Below, in pieces: positions 31,997-39,876 of a DNA stretch of 40,164 bases. The stretch's first letter is position 1; each line of letters begins with the position of its first letter. The stretch is from contig JAMCWM010000014.1 of NCBI GenBank assembly GCA_023481175.1, forward strand, positions 1-40,164. Reading direction: 5' to 3'. A program made the position numbers and the translations under genes. Under the pieces are notes generated by a model. It searched no databases and was not told where the DNA came from. It saw nothing but the letters and a program-made list of their open reading frames with translations. The DNA comes from Nitrospirota bacterium. Its GTDB lineage: Bacteria > Nitrospirota > Leptospirillia > Leptospirillales > Leptospirillaceae.

Positions 31997-32524
31997 TTAT
32001 CGGGTTTCGATGTCTGCGGACGGAACCTCCCGGACCATCACGAGACCGTCTTCCGTGGGGTTCTGGTAATAGTTCTTTCGGACACCCTGCAACTTGAATC
32101 CCAAAGAATAATACAGAAATCGGGCGATCCTGTTCGACTCCCTCACCTCGAGATAGGAGAACCGGACTCCGGAGGCGTCGAGATTTTCGAGAAAGGACGA
32201 GAGAAGCTTTCGGCCGAAACCTCGTCTCCTGTCACAGGAGCGAATGTACAAAAGATGGATTTCGGCCTCGTAGTCAAGCACCCACCCTCCCACCATCCCG
32301 AGAAGTGCGGCCCTCCCCGGATCGTAAAGACCCTCGAAGCGTCCGAGTCTCCCCGATGCAAGCTCCATGACAAGGGATGGTCCCGCTCCAAAGGCCTGGC
32401 GGTCCTCCAGAGGCATCGTCTCGATGAATTTTCCGACCACCTCCGGCCAGAGTCCGGTGGTCAAGTCCACGGAACGCAGACCGGAAAGGGAAGGGACCGG
32501 ATTTTCCGACAAGGGTTCTTGCAT
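31997..32524 (-). CDS. rimI: GNAT acetyltransferase, RimI-like
   Basis: A 175-aa acetyltransferase. The acetyl-CoA loop RRRGFGRKLLSSFL and the C-terminal YLEVRESNRIARFLYYSLGFKLQGVRKNYY closely follow RimI, the N-acetyltransferase of ribosomal protein S18. The N-terminal 50 residues are less typical and longer than in RimI, so another protein or metabolite substrate is possible. Its place right after tsaB, which often neighbours rimI, supports the name. Confidence 0.85.
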   Translation of the reverse strand: MQEPLSENPVPSLSGLRSVDLTTGLWPEVVGKFIETMPLEDRQAFGAGPSLVMELASGRLGRFEGLYDPGRAALLGMVGGWVLDYEAEIHLLYIRSCDRRRGFGRKLLSSFLENLDASGVRFSYLEVRESNRIARFLYYSLGFKLQGVRKNYYQNPTEDGLVMVREVPSADIETR

Positions 32525-32628
32525 TCTTCGAACTCCCGGGGTCGGACTGTGAAAGACGGATCATTCCATGGAATCGGCCTTATCTTATCCCGCCATCGGC
32601 CAGGCCGCAAGCGTGGCTGAGACCATCC

Positions 32629-33312
32629 TCAGGCGATGACCGAATCGCGGCCATAGAGAAGGGTGCTGCCAGGGACATCTCCCTCTTCTCGGGCTCGCCA
32701 GCTCCGGATGGCAAGACGTCCCATCGTTCCGGCTCCGGGAAGATCGTGAATCAGCAGGGGATGCTCCCTTCCGAGGTCCATTTTTTCAAGATGCACCACC
32801 CCCGGTCCGACGATTCGCCCCTTCCCCGGCGGAAGGTTTTCTAGAACCCGTTCCGGCGGGACCGCCCGCCCGGAAAAGGTCTCCCCCGTCCCGGAAACCG
32901 GAGCGGCGGGCTTGGACGGATCGAAAAGACAGGCATTCACCTCCCTCCGGCGGGCATCGAGAAGGACCACCAGAAATTCCTCTCCCCTCCCGCCCGAAGC
33001 CCAAGCCTGCTCTGCCAGGACGAGAAAGGGGGAGACGACGAGATGGGGACACCCTGTCGCAAAGGCCAGCCCCTTGCAGAACAGATGACCGACCCTGATG
33101 GAGGTATAGGTCCCGGGCCCGGCCGAGGAAGAGACAAGGGCGATCGATTCCTTCTTTTCTCCGGCCATAGCAAGAAGGGTCTCGAGTCCCTGGACGAGGA
33201 TTTCGGAAGCGCCGCCGGGTCGGAAGACCGACAGGCGGACAAGCACCTTGTCCTCCGAAAGAAGGGACATATCCACCACCTCGGTCGAGGTCTCCACCGC
33301 AAGATGGATCAA
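32629..33312 (-). CDS. tsaB: TsaB, t6A tRNA-modification subunit
   Basis: A 227-aa ASKHA-fold protein. AVETSTEVVDMSLL at the start and SSSAGPGTYTSIRVGHLFCKGLAFATGCP are diagnostic of TsaB, the scaffold that partners TsaD and TsaE in threonylcarbamoyl-adenosine synthesis on tRNAs reading ANN codons. It begins at a TTG overlapping the radA stop (TTGA). A 104-base gap separates it from rimI. Confidence 0.94.
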   Translation of the reverse strand: MIHLAVETSTEVVDMSLLSEDKVLVRLSVFRPGGASEILVQGLETLLAMAGEKKESIALVSSSAGPGTYTSIRVGHLFCKGLAFATGCPHLVVSPFLVLAEQAWASGGRGEEFLVVLLDARRREVNACLFDPSKPAAPVSGTGETFSGRAVPPERVLENLPPGKGRIVGPGVVHLEKMDLGREHPLLIHDLPGAGTMGRLAIRSWRAREEGDVPGSTLLYGRDSVIA

Positions 33313-34727
33313 GAAAGGACCTCCTTTTTGCCGATTTGTTTCTCCAGAAAGGCCAGGGCGGCGCGAAGATCGGTCACAGGGTGGTACGTGAGACCCCGTG
33401 GGGGATTCCGGGATTTCCCGGTCGGAAGGGGGGGGCCGATCATGTGGGCAAAGCCCAGCCTGGCCGCCTCGACCATCCTGTCATGGAGCCCCGGGATGCG
33501 CCGGACTTCGCCCGCGAGTCCCACCTCCCCCACCACGACCCAGTCCGAAGGAAGCACCCGCTCCCTGACATTCGACACAATGGCCATGGCGATTCCCAGA
33601 TCCAGGGCGGTTTCTTCGAGATCCACCCCTCCCACGACATTTAAGTAGAGATCCATGCCTGAAAGATCGATCCCGATCTTGCGAACCAGAACGGCTGTCA
33701 GGAGCGAAAGCCGGTTTGCACTCACTCCCTGGCTCACCCTCCGGGGCATCGGCAGCGAGGTCGAGGCCGCCAGGGCCTGGAGTTCGACAAGGATGGGCCG
33801 CGATCCCTCCATGCCACAGATCACGACCGATCCAGGCCGTCCGGCTTCGCGTCCCTCCAGAAAAAAGGCGGAAGGGTTGACGACCTCGGCAAGGCCGGTC
33901 TCTTCCATTTCGAAGAGTCCCACCTCCTGCGTGGGGCCAAAACGGTTCTTGGCCGTCCGGAGAACCCGGAGAGGCTGTCCCCGCTCCCCCTCGAGGTAAA
34001 GCACGGTATCCACCAGATGTTCCAGCACCCGCGGACCGGCGATCGTTCCGTCCTTGGTCACATGACCGATCACCAGAGTCGACACCCGGGAGCGCTTCGC
34101 AAACTCGAGAAGGGTCGCCGCCGTCTCGCGAAGCTGGATCACCGATCCGGCTGATTGGGTCCATTCGGGGAGGAAGACGGTCTGGATCGAATCGACGATG
34201 AGAAGATCGGGCTTGAGCCTTGCGGCCTCCGAAAGGACAAGGGAGAGGTCCGTTTCCGGAAGAAGAAACAGGCGGACAGGATTTTTCTTCCGAACCTCCA
34301 GTCGATCGAACCGCATCCGGATCTGTTCCGGAGACTCCTCGCCGCACACGATCAGAACCGTTTTTTCACGCGCGAGGTGGGAGACCATCTGGAGGACGAG
34401 AGTCGATTTTCCGATTCCCGGATCTCCCCCAAGAAGGATGAAGGATCCTGGAACAATGCCTCCCCCCAGGACACGGTCGAATTCCGAGAGACCGGTGGAG
34501 GTCCGGGGAGTCTCTCCTACGGAGACCTCCGAAATGGCTAGAGAGCGGGAAGACTCGGAGGAACGGTCCTCTGCCTCCCGGACGTATCGTTCGACCCTTC
34601 CGCCGGGGGTTTCTTCGGGAACGAGGCCCTCCGGAGCCTCATGGCAGGCCGGGCAGAACCCCATCCATTTCGGCGAACGATAGCCGCAGGACGGGCACCG
34701 GTATGTTTCCTGTTCCTTTTTAGCCAA
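33309..34727 (-). CDS. radA: DNA repair protein RadA
   Basis: A 472-aa branch-migration helicase for recombination intermediates. It has an N-terminal zinc finger (Cys11, Cys14, Cys25, Cys28), a RecA-like core with Walker A GGDPGIGKST, Walker B LLIVDSIQTV, the RadA-specific KNRFG motif, and a C-terminal Lon-like domain (VGGVDLEETALDLGIAMAI). The start is the TTG at 34727 behind AGAGGGA. It is divergent from panC, with only 36 bases between start codons. Confidence 0.96.
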   Translation of the reverse strand: MAKKEQETYRCPSCGYRSPKWMGFCPACHEAPEGLVPEETPGGRVERYVREAEDRSSESSRSLAISEVSVGETPRTSTGLSEFDRVLGGGIVPGSFILLGGDPGIGKSTLVLQMVSHLAREKTVLIVCGEESPEQIRMRFDRLEVRKKNPVRLFLLPETDLSLVLSEAARLKPDLLIVDSIQTVFLPEWTQSAGSVIQLRETAATLLEFAKRSRVSTLVIGHVTKDGTIAGPRVLEHLVDTVLYLEGERGQPLRVLRTAKNRFGPTQEVGLFEMEETGLAEVVNPSAFFLEGREAGRPGSVVICGMEGSRPILVELQALAASTSLPMPRRVSQGVSANRLSLLTAVLVRKIGIDLSGMDLYLNVVGGVDLEETALDLGIAMAIVSNVRERVLPSDWVVVGEVGLAGEVRRIPGLHDRMVEAARLGFAHMIGPPLPTGKSRNPPRGLTYHPVTDLRAALAFLEKQIGKKEVLS

Positions 34728-34747
34728 GGATTCCCTCTTTATTCCTG

Positions 34748-34756
34748 TGATACAAT
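34748..34756 (+). promoter_or_regulatory. Extended -10 promoter candidate for panC
   Basis: TGATACAAT (TGn plus TACAAT) lies 8 bases before the ATG at 34764, and no -35 is visible. Transcription would start at or next to that ATG, giving a leaderless panC mRNA; no ribosome binding site is present for panC, which fits. Confidence 0.4.
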
Positions 34757-34763
34757 GCCATCC

Positions 34764-35624
34764 ATGCGCGTCGCACGATCCTTTTCCGAACTCAGGACCC
34801 TGCTTCCCCCGTCACGGACCGGCCGGATCTGGCTCGTTCCGACCATGGGAGCCCTTCATGACGGCCACGGCGCCCTGATCGACCGGGCCCGGTCGGAAGG
34901 CGGGTTTGTGGCCGTATCGATCTTTGTGAATCCCCTCCAGTTTGGTCCAGGAGAGGATCTCGACCGTTATCCACGGACGGAAGAAGCCGATCTGGCCTTT
35001 CTTGAAAGGCGGGGGACCGACCTCGTCTTCCTGCCTTCCGCCAGGGAAATCGTCCCGCCGAAGCGCCAGGTGACCGTGTCCTCCGGTGCGGTGGGACGAC
35101 TTTTCTGCGGCGCCTCGCGACCCGACCACTTCGATGGAGTCCTCACCATCGTTCTCAAGCTCTTTCATCTTTTCTCCCCGGAGGGTGCCGTCTTCGGAGA
35201 GAAGGACCGCCAACAGCTCTTTCTGATCCAGACCATGGTCCGGGACTTCGATCTCCCTGTCAGAGTTCTGGGACATCCGACCGTCCGGGACGTTGACGGA
35301 CTGGCCCTGAGTTCGCGGAATCGCTATCTTTCTCCCGAAGAACGGAAACAAGCCTCCGTTTTCCCGGCCCTTCTCGACCATATGGCCCGACGATGGAGCG
35401 ACCTGGCCGGACGAAACCCCGGTGAGCGTCTCGCCCTGCGCTCCGAACTCGCCCGGAATCTTGAAGAAGCGGGGTTCAGGGTGGACTATGTCGCCATAGC
35501 CGACCGCCAAACCTTCTCCCCGGTCTCCGGACCCGAGATTCCCGTCCAGGCCTTTCTTCTGGCCGCAGTCTTTCTGGGAAAAACGCGACTTATCGACAAC
35601 CGGGAGCTTTCCTCAAGTGTATGA
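34764..35624 (+). CDS. panC: Pantothenate synthetase
   Basis: A 286-aa enzyme that joins pantoate and beta-alanine with ATP. IWLVPTMGALHDGHGALI holds the HxGH-type nucleotide motif (here HDGH), followed by VSIFVNPLQFGPGEDLDRYPR, VFGEKDRQQLFLIQTMV and ALSSRNRYLSPEE, whose Lys-Asp and Ser-Arg residues are conserved. I chose the ATG at 34764 (MRVARSFSELR) because it matches usual PanC starts; the ATG at 34755 would add MPS. Neither has a ribosome binding site. Pantothenate feeds the phosphopantetheine arm of the ACP encoded upstream. Confidence 0.95.
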   Translation: MRVARSFSELRTLLPPSRTGRIWLVPTMGALHDGHGALIDRARSEGGFVAVSIFVNPLQFGPGEDLDRYPRTEEADLAFLERRGTDLVFLPSAREIVPPKRQVTVSSGAVGRLFCGASRPDHFDGVLTIVLKLFHLFSPEGAVFGEKDRQQLFLIQTMVRDFDLPVRVLGHPTVRDVDGLALSSRNRYLSPEERKQASVFPALLDHMARRWSDLAGRNPGERLALRSELARNLEEAGFRVDYVAIADRQTFSPVSGPEIPVQAFLLAAVFLGKTRLIDNRELSSSV

Positions 35625-36459
35625 CCATCCGTCGGGAGCCCTTTACCTTGTTTCGACCCCCATCGGAAATCTGAAAGATATCACAGTCCGGGCCCTCGAT
35701 GTACTGGGGAAGGTCCACTTCGTCGCCTCGGAGGACACCCGGGTCACGCGCCATCTTCTCGACCACTACGGAATCCCGACGCCCTGCGTCTCCTACCACG
35801 AGCACAACCGGGAGGAAAAGATTCCTGTTTTTCTTCACCGGATGGAAAAGGGAGAATCGATCGCCCTCGTCTCTGATGCGGGAACGCCTCTCGTTTCCGA
35901 TCCCGGCTCGGCCCTCGTCTCCGAAACGATCGCCCGGGGACTCCCCGTCCACCCCGTTCCGGGCCCCTCCTCCATTCTGGCAGCCCTTTCCGCCTCCGGC
36001 CTTCTGGAGGACCGTTTTTTTTTCGGAGGTTTTCTTCCCCGAGGAAAGGGAGACATGGAAAGACTTCTCGCGGACCTGGCCCGACGAACGGAGGTTCTTG
36101 TCTTCTTCGAGACACCCAAGAGGATCGGCCGGACTCTCGAGACGATGGAAGAGGTTCTGGGACCGGAACGCCGGGTGACGGTTGCCCGGGAGATGACGAA
36201 GCTCCACGAAAGCTTTTACAGGGGACGGCTTCCCGAGGTCCGGACCCTTCTCGCCTCGGCCCCCCTTCTGGGGGAGATGGTCCTGGTCGTGGAGGGAGCC
36301 TCTCCGGATCAAGAATCCATGGAAGTCCCTTCCGCCGTCCTTGAGGCTCTGAAAGATCTCGATGTTTCCAGGGCGGACAAGGCACGCTTCCTTTCGAGGG
36401 CCTACAATCTTCCCAGGAAGATCGCCTATCGTCTCGCCGAAAAAAACTTTGCCAATTGA
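35617..36459 (+). CDS. rsmI: 16S rRNA (cytidine-1402-2'-O)-methyltransferase
   Basis: A 280-aa SAM-dependent methyltransferase of the tetrapyrrole-methylase fold. GALYLVSTPIGNLKDITVRAL, VASEDTRVTRHLLDHY, ALVSDAGTPLVSDPG and PVPGPSSILAALSASGL are diagnostic. The GTG at 35617 lies 8 bases inside panC. The C-terminal extension contains LPRKIAYRLA. It ends two bases before the convergent TusA-family gene, with no terminator between. Confidence 0.96.
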   Translation: MYDHPSGALYLVSTPIGNLKDITVRALDVLGKVHFVASEDTRVTRHLLDHYGIPTPCVSYHEHNREEKIPVFLHRMEKGESIALVSDAGTPLVSDPGSALVSETIARGLPVHPVPGPSSILAALSASGLLEDRFFFGGFLPRGKGDMERLLADLARRTEVLVFFETPKRIGRTLETMEEVLGPERRVTVAREMTKLHESFYRGRLPEVRTLLASAPLLGEMVLVVEGASPDQESMEVPSAVLEALKDLDVSRADKARFLSRAYNLPRKIAYRLAEKNFAN

Positions 36460-36461
36460 GT

Positions 36462-36722
36462 TCAGGCCTTTTTGACGAGGATCTCGAAAAGACCGTCCGG
36501 CCGCTCGGTCACACCCAACAAGGCATGACCTTCCTCCTGGACCGACCGGGGCACATTGGCAATAGGTTCCCCCGGATCGAGGATAACCGACAGGGTTTCC
36601 CCCGATTCCATCGCCTCGAGCTTCAGCTTGGTCTTGACGAAGTTGAAGGGGCACTTGACCCCCCGAAGGTCGATCATGGCGTCGGGAGGATTTGGCGTTC
36701 CGGATCTTTTTTCCTGGTCCAT
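36462..36722 (-). CDS. TusA-family sulfur carrier protein
   Basis: An 86-aa protein with the TusA/SirA core: IDLRGVKCPFNFVKTKLKLEAM with the sulfur-carrying Cys24 in the conserved CP motif, then GETLSVILDPG and a C-terminal FEILVKK strand. It could deliver sulfur for tRNA thiolation, cofactor synthesis, or sulfur metabolism; the neighbours do not decide. It is convergent with rsmI and follows the unknown gene at 36796 by 73 bases. Confidence 0.88.
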   Translation of the reverse strand: MDQEKRSGTPNPPDAMIDLRGVKCPFNFVKTKLKLEAMESGETLSVILDPGEPIANVPRSVQEEGHALLGVTERPDGLFEILVKKA

Positions 36723-36795
36723 ATCAACAATCCCTTCCTTTTCTTCGGAGACCGGTCTCGTCGCTTATGTTTGTGGGCCGGTCTCCCGTTCACAC

Positions 36796-38067
36796 CTATT
36801 CTCCCATCAGAAACCGCCCAACCGATACGGGAGAGTCGACCTGGGCACTGACCCGTTCCCGGAAGTGTCGGACAACAACATTGCGGGCGTACCACTCGCT
36901 GCAGTCCCGGAGAAGGAGAAGTCCCATGTTCTTCGCCGGATCGACAAAGAAGGGATCGGAGACGCGGCAGGCCGCCTTCACCTCCGCAAGGGAGTTCGGT
37001 CCCGTTTCCCAGAAGGGAAGCACCATGAGATTCTTCCAGTTTGACGGATCGAGGATCCGGGCGATCTCCTCAAGCCCCCCGAGCGAAAAACCGCTTTCTG
37101 TCCAGAATCGGCAAAAGCGGAAATGATTTGAAGTAAGGGACTGGGCCCGGGGAACAAGTTCCATCGAGATCTCCCGGATGAACCGGTTCATCCGGAGAAG
37201 CCCTCCGTTGGCCAGGGCCTGGATGGGAACGGGAATGTCACCAAGCGGGAAGACGCCTCCCAGAAAAACGGAAAAGCGGATATGCACCTCGTTTCCGACC
37301 TTCACCCCACGTTCGCGGAAGACCTGAGGAAGACCGGAGGAGTCCTTACCGTAGCCTCCTGGACGCTTCCAGGCGAAGACCCCCTCGGACGAACCGGCCA
37401 CAAGCTCCCCTTCGACAACATCCCGCTGCCACCTCTTGTTCCGGTAGACATAGGAAATATCGAATATCTGGGTCTGGTTTTCCGGAACGGGAACCCCGGC
37501 CTTCCGGAAAAATCCGGAAGGCCCGACGAACTCCGAGGGAAAACGCTCCATCAACTGGGTCAGAACGAATTCTGCCTCAGAATCCTCCACCCACCGTTCC
37601 AGAGCGGATCGAACCTCGCCCATGGGGGACAGGGAGAGTGCGGCAAGGACTTCCCTGACCCGTCCCAGATTTTCCCCCGGAACGATGACAAGAAAACGTC
37701 CCCAGGAAAAGATCAGGAAGACAAGCCCCAGCAGGGAGGTCTCCTTGAGACGCCCGGCCCGCAGGAGAAAAACATCTGAAACGATCTCCTTTTCGGTGTC
37801 GGCCCTCTTCCAGAATTCCCCCAGATGCATTTTCTCGGCCGGGGCCACCGCCTCTTCCATAAAATCGCGGAATCTGGCAATATTCGACCCGAGTATCCCG
37901 TCCGGCCAGATCATCCGGAGGGGAGGAGAGGACAGAATCACCTCGTAGCTCCGATAGAAAAGGGCCATGTTCGACCCGCTCACCTTGGCAAGGGTCTCGA
38001 GTTCGTCTCCGGGAAGAAACGCAGAACCGAACAGGGCCCCCTTCAGGGGCCTGTGACTCAGGATCAA
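36796..38067 (-). CDS. Protein of unknown function, 423 aa
   Basis: I do not recognise a family. The protein is mixed alpha/beta without a signal peptide; the most hydrophobic stretch is SLLGLVFLIFSWGRFLVIV, which may be a buried beta-alpha unit rather than a membrane helix. Repeated charged blocks (FWKRADTEKEIVSDVFLLRAGRL, FDISYVYRNKRWQRDVVEG) have no motif I can name. The start is uncertain: the TTG at 38067 has GAGGA seven bases upstream; the TTG at 38097 lacks a ribosome binding site. At 38067 its start codon faces the divergent acyltransferase start with one base between. Confidence 0.6.
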   Translation of the reverse strand: MILSHRPLKGALFGSAFLPGDELETLAKVSGSNMALFYRSYEVILSSPPLRMIWPDGILGSNIARFRDFMEEAVAPAEKMHLGEFWKRADTEKEIVSDVFLLRAGRLKETSLLGLVFLIFSWGRFLVIVPGENLGRVREVLAALSLSPMGEVRSALERWVEDSEAEFVLTQLMERFPSEFVGPSGFFRKAGVPVPENQTQIFDISYVYRNKRWQRDVVEGELVAGSSEGVFAWKRPGGYGKDSSGLPQVFRERGVKVGNEVHIRFSVFLGGVFPLGDIPVPIQALANGGLLRMNRFIREISMELVPRAQSLTSNHFRFCRFWTESGFSLGGLEEIARILDPSNWKNLMVLPFWETGPNSLAEVKAACRVSDPFFVDPAKNMGLLLLRDCSEWYARNVVVRHFRERVSAQVDSPVSVGRFLMGE

Positions 38068-38068
38068 A

Positions 38069-38779
38069 GTGGATTCCTCAAGAATCGAAAGTTCCAAAGA
38101 CCGGAAGACAGCATACGGATTTTTTCTATCCTTGGTCTCGCTGGCAATCTATGGGCTTGTCCGGATTTACCTGGGAACGCTCCGGAAGACCTACTCCCAT
38201 TGTCTTGCTTACCGGCAAAGGTATGTCCGAGACGAAGGAATGCTCATTTCCTTCTGGCACAACCAGCTTCTGGCGATGCCCTACCTCTACTTCGGAAAAC
38301 CTTTCAGGATTTCGACCCTCGTCTCTCTCTCGAAAGACGGCGAACTTACGACCCACATTCTCCGCCGGTGGGGGATCGGAACCGTCCGGGGCTCCTCCAC
38401 ACGAGGAGGTATCTCGGCCCTCAAGGAACTGCTTCGACTTGCAAAAAATCCCCATCACCATCTCGTCCTGACTCCGGATGGACCAAAAGGTCCTCCCTTC
38501 CAGATCAAGGACGGGCTTCTTGTCCTGGCCCAGAAAAGCGGTCGGCCTATCATTCCCTTGGCCGTCTCCTTCCAGCGCTATGTCCAGCTCAACAGCTGGG
38601 ACGGATTCCTCATTCCCCTCCCCTTTACAAAAGCTTACTTCGTTTGCGGCGATCCTGTCCATATTACGGAGGTCCTGGACGAAGAGGGAATGGAAGAGGC
38701 GCGGAAACGCATGACCAAATCCTTGCAGGACCTCAATGCCCTAGCCCTATCGATGCGGACACCCAAAAGAGGCTCCTGA
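38069..38779 (+). CDS. DUF374 lysophospholipid acyltransferase family protein
   Basis: A 236-aa protein with an N-terminal membrane helix (YGFFLSLVSLAIYGLVRIYL). The acyltransferase block is ISFWHNQLLAMPYLYF, where His replaces the first position of the HX4D motif region seen in DUF374, then LVSLSKDGELTTHIL, RGSSTRGGISALKELL and the acceptor motif LTPDGPKGPPFQIKDGLLVLAQKSGRPIIPLAV. DUF374 members acylate lipid A precursors or other lysolipids at the inner membrane. The GTG at 38069 has AGGA five bases upstream, inside the divergent gene. Confidence 0.88.
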   Translation: MDSSRIESSKDRKTAYGFFLSLVSLAIYGLVRIYLGTLRKTYSHCLAYRQRYVRDEGMLISFWHNQLLAMPYLYFGKPFRISTLVSLSKDGELTTHILRRWGIGTVRGSSTRGGISALKELLRLAKNPHHHLVLTPDGPKGPPFQIKDGLLVLAQKSGRPIIPLAVSFQRYVQLNSWDGFLIPLPFTKAYFVCGDPVHITEVLDEEGMEEARKRMTKSLQDLNALALSMRTPKRGS

Positions 38780-38792
38780 GGGGCTCTTGAAT

Positions 38793-38821
38793 TTGATCAA
38801 ACCTGATCTCGGGACTATGAT
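38793..38821 (+). promoter_or_regulatory. Sigma70-like promoter for the 38899 lipoprotein gene
   Basis: TTGATC (38793-38798), 17 bases, TATGAT (38816-38821). The transcript would start near 38828 and reach GGAGGAG at 38887-38893, just before the GTG start. Confidence 0.65.
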
Positions 38822-38898
38822 ACAATCCTTTTCATCCCATGATCTTGTCGGTCCTTCGCAAACGATCCTTATTCGGATCTTACCATGGAGGAGTTCCC

Positions 38899-39474
38899 GT
38901 GCTCCGATCGTTTTTTTCCTTGCGCGTCCTCACCATTTTCTCCATCGCATCCCTGTCCGCCTGTGCCTATCAGCTTCCCCCTCAGCCAACCGCCTTCATC
39001 ACCAGGCAGGAACCAGACCTTCTCTCTGAAATCGTAAGCCACAAACCGCTTCCCATCGGGAGGGTCGCCGTCCTTGGAGGACAGATTCTAAGGCGCTACG
39101 ACGCTCCGACGGGTCGATACTTTCTCATCCGGGATCTTCCCCTGGACAGGGACGCCTATCCCCATCCCCCGGCAGGCAAGATCTTTCTGGACCCCAAAAA
39201 CGAATTCATCCTCTTTACTCCCGCCATGCATGTCATCGGGGAACACCGCACGAAAAAGCGCCGCTCGGCAGGCGCCTTCGTCGTCTTCGGACGGGAAGAG
39301 AACCGGACCATCTCCATGGGACCCGGCCATATCCTCACGGCTGTCGGAGAAGTCCGGGGAATGGCCCTGTTTCCGAAAGGAAAAAAACACCGACGCTATC
39401 TTCTTCTGGTGAGTCAGTATGTCATGCTGTGGTCGAAGGCTCGACCGGAAGATTATCCCCTGGTCGTAAAATAA
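38899..39474 (+). CDS. Small lipoprotein, unknown function
   Basis: A 191-aa protein with a lipoprotein signal: MLRSFFSLRVLTIFSIASLSAC, Cys22 in an LSAC lipobox, then Ala-Tyr. The start is the GTG at 38899 with GGAGGAG five bases upstream; an upstream ATG at 38839 would give an overlong signal peptide. The mature part has KPLPIGRVAVLGGQILRRYDAP and later VVFGREENRTISMG, with a compact beta-rich look reminiscent of Slp-type outer-membrane lipoproteins, which I offer as a weak analogy only. It has its own promoter and a hairpin terminator. Confidence 0.75.
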   Translation: MLRSFFSLRVLTIFSIASLSACAYQLPPQPTAFITRQEPDLLSEIVSHKPLPIGRVAVLGGQILRRYDAPTGRYFLIRDLPLDRDAYPHPPAGKIFLDPKNEFILFTPAMHVIGEHRTKKRRSAGAFVVFGREENRTISMGPGHILTAVGEVRGMALFPKGKKHRRYLLLVSQYVMLWSKARPEDYPLVVK

Positions 39475-39485
39475 TCCTTGAACTT

Positions 39486-39508
39486 TTCCCCGGAAGGGGA
39501 ATTCTTAT
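39486..39508 (+). terminator. Probable Rho-independent terminator after the lipoprotein gene
   Basis: TTCCCC, loop GGAA, GGGGAA (39486-39501) is followed by TTCTTAT. The stem is short but GC-rich, 12 bases after the stop codon. Confidence 0.55.
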
Positions 39509-39570
39509 TGCTTCGACTTAAAGATGAAAAAGCAGGCGATTCCCCCATTCCTTAACTTCATCCATAATCC

Positions 39571-39599
39571 TTGTCATGACACCGGCATCTCCGTATAAT
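39571..39599 (+). promoter_or_regulatory. Promoter of tRNA-Leu
   Basis: TTGTCA (39571-39576), exactly 17 bases, TATAAT (39594-39599). The start is predicted near 39606, 17 bases before the mature tRNA. Confidence 0.85.
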
Positions 39600-39622
39600 C
39601 GGCAGGAGATTCTCCTTCCTTC

Positions 39623-39709
39623 GCTCGGGTGGCGGAACAGGCAGACGCAGCGGACTCAAAATCCGCCGGTGGTGACACCATAGGGGTTCGATTCCCCTCC
39701 CGAGTACCA
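39623..39709 (+). tRNA. tRNA-Leu (anticodon CAA)
   Basis: An 87-nt class II tRNA. Acceptor GCTCGGG pairs with CCCGAGT (first pair G-U), the anticodon stem GCGGA/TCCGC encloses CTCAAAA (anticodon CAA, reads TTG), a long variable arm CGGTGGTGACACCA follows, the T arm has GGTTCGATTCC, and CCA is encoded. Confidence 0.96.
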
Positions 39710-39876
39710 ATGCCAGAGGGACCCATTGGGCAAATTGTAAAATAATTCCCTCAAAATTTTCCTGACTTTGTCACCCTTAGGGTCCGTCCGACTATTACTG
39801 ATACGCGGATTGTCATGAAACGATTGAGTTTCAAGGATCAATTATTGAAAATTGACTTACTTATTATCGGACAGGC

